Assembly (NCBI GenBank): GCA_009767595.1 | Contig: VSDK01012891.1 | Location: forward strand, 255,152-319,151 | Reading direction: 5' to 3' | Length of the DNA stretch: 64,000 bases | Source of the DNA: Symbiodinium kawagutii | Taxonomy: Eukaryota; Sar; Dinophyceae; Suessiales; Symbiodiniaceae | Part shown: piece after piece, positions 62,497 to 64,000 of the stretch | Position numbering within the stretch: position 1 is the stretch's first letter | Layout: each line of letters begins with the position of its first letter | Made by a program: the position numbers and the translations under genes | The notes under the pieces: generated by a model | What the model saw: the letters and a program-made list of their open reading frames with translations, nothing else | The model's database searches: none | Told to the model about the DNA's origin: nothing

Positions 62497-63895
62497 ATGA
62501 AATCCATATTACCTGGTGGACCAACTGCTGAAAACAGTTGTTTGGTGACTGGTTAGCGAGGCAGCTCCAACGACAAATACTGTAGCATGTAGGACAGCAA
62601 CAGCCAGTGGAATACAAGCCATCTGTTGTAGGAATATAATGTCAGCATTTAAGCGGTTGCTTCTGCATGGGGCTTTGATCAACTAGGTATCTTCAGATCT
62701 TCAGGCTTGACAACCGCCCACATCATAGCGAACCCTATATTTGGACCCAGTTGCAACCCCATCATTGTACACGGCGCTCTTCTAACAACCACTAATAAGA
62801 TGTGGTGATAGCCATAGTATTTGTAGTTGTAACCACATAACTGTAGTCATTGATATATGTTATAAATAACATTTAAGCCATCGTTATGGCTAACTATGTT
62901 TAGCCATAGTTTGTTATGTTGATCTGCTATGGCCATAGTGGTTCTTCAGCTGTTACCACCAGAGTTGCAGCTATAACCATAACCATAGCCATAGTAGCCA
63001 TAGTAGCTGTAGTAGTTGTAATTGTAGCCATTGTGTGTTAGTACTATAGTTGCAGCCATGGCCATAGCCATGGTGGCTGAACCATGGCCTTGGTTCATCA
63101 GCACCTCCGGTGTTTGCTCGCCTTGGTCGGCGCGAAGATCACTTGGACTCCGGGGGACTCCAACAGCTGATGCCCTCCATTTTGCGCAGCACCGAGCAGC
63201 CGCGTTCACAGATCGAGTGGGAGAAGGAGCTATACAAGGCTATAGGTACAAGTTCAATTCATTCCACAACCAGGGACTAGCTTGATTGATGACTTAGGTT
63301 ACAACTAGGGTACCACTTGATGTAAAGATCGCTGTGGTGGCCAAAACATCATGCCGACCGCTGGAAGTTGATGCATCCTCACCGTGACTCGAGTTTGCAG
63401 CCGAGCTGGTGCAAATATCCCCTCGGTAGGTACTTCCTCCCTACAATTCTTAGCGAACATGGCTCCCTACCAACCAGCATTGCAAATCATTGGGCATAGC
63501 GCAGTGATTTCTCATGATCTGCTTGATGGTCAATGCAAGCTGGGCTTGAATTCAATGCACCTGGAGCCGCCGAAACACGGCAGTGAAAAAACGACTGGCG
63601 ATTCAGCAAGGTGTTTGCGAATCAACCATCATTCGGAATTAGTTATACCATTAACAAACAAGAATCGACCATGATCATTGTACAGATCATCAATCAATAT
63701 TCAGTACACCACTGTTCACCACGTAGAATCAACAGTGATCAAACAGTGACCAAATTGACATTGTCAGTCCACCCGAGATTCACAGCTTGATGGCAACGGT
63801 TGCTCAACAGGGGGCTAAGCCACATGCTTGGTGCGTGGGCCAAGTTGATGAAGGAAAGAAATGCCAAGGATGTTGGATATATACCATGTATACTT
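62497..63895 (+). repeat. Segmental duplication, copy 2
   Basis: Direct, diverged copy of 53464-54850. The exon equivalent at about 63110-63200 has a 4-bp loss. A plus frame (ANMAPYQPALQIIG) is conserved in both copies at 63459-63500 and 54328-54345, as is NRCHQAVNL on the minus strand near 63780 and 54670. Confidence 0.75.
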
Positions 63896-64000
63896 GGATG
63901 TGCAGCTGGGGTTAGTTCACCATGGTTACGCCCGATAAGGTAGCTTGTAACCCCTGGAAACCATGCTTGGTGACCACTTACTAAGTGGGGGTGCACATCC

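Noticed and set aside
1..64000. Bacterial or viral origin
   Set aside because: No operons, no ribosome-binding-site-preceded gene arrays, no structural or replication genes of viruses; introns and retroelement debris point to a eukaryotic nuclear genome.

Overview
The window looks like nuclear DNA of a dinoflagellate, most likely a Symbiodiniaceae or other Suessiales relative. The evidence is combined: one long open frame encodes a polytopic membrane protein with an R-L-W-C-x-F-E-L-A signature that I remember as frequent in unnamed dinoflagellate proteins. Coding capacity otherwise comes as short GC-rich islands of 50-300 bp bounded by pyrimidine-rich AG acceptors and GT (sometimes GC- or GA-like) donors. 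These sit in a sea of TGGTTGATGG / CCATCAACCA low-complexity sequence. There is no bacterial operon structure, rRNA, tRNA or CRISPR that I can see. A run of 10 N at 38070-38079 is an assembly gap.

Layout. 1-5 kb: minus-strand exon islands, then a decayed Ty1/copia RNase H fragment. 6-10 kb: minus-strand exons (one ends a gene with a Cys/His-rich tail) and a plus-strand two-exon frame split by a transposon-like intron. 10.3-11.1 kb: 70-bp tandem repeat. 12.6-25 kb: a long series of minus-strand exon islands with one large ATG/CAT microsatellite. 27.0-29.25 kb: 10-bp minisatellite with a 40-bp higher-order unit. 30-36 kb: further islands, a decayed gene, and an exon pair separated by a TIR element. 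36-45 kb: repeats, a copy-rich TIR family, a LINE-like fragment, a degenerate ~300-bp tandem repeat, two inverted minisatellites and a coiled-coil exon. 46-53 kb: mixed-strand exons, including one pair whose splice phases match exactly. 53.4-64 kb: two diverged direct copies of a ~1.4-kb segment flank a minus-strand membrane-protein gene and the end of the gene upstream of it.

The most interesting system is intron creation by small terminal-inverted-repeat (TIR) elements (introners). Two element families carry the AG acceptor inside their inverted repeat, have A/T-rich 4-bp target duplications, and at two loci removing a GT-AG intron made of the element joins two coding-like halves in frame. 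A second large-scale pattern is that minus-strand exon islands lie where the flanking repeat switches from CCA/AAC-rich to TGG/GTT-rich, so each long intron would begin and end with complementary sequence.

Most exon calls rest on open frames with protein-like composition plus splice-like borders. No transcript or homology search was available, so gene membership of the exons is unresolved; several regions are open in more than one frame and this is stated.
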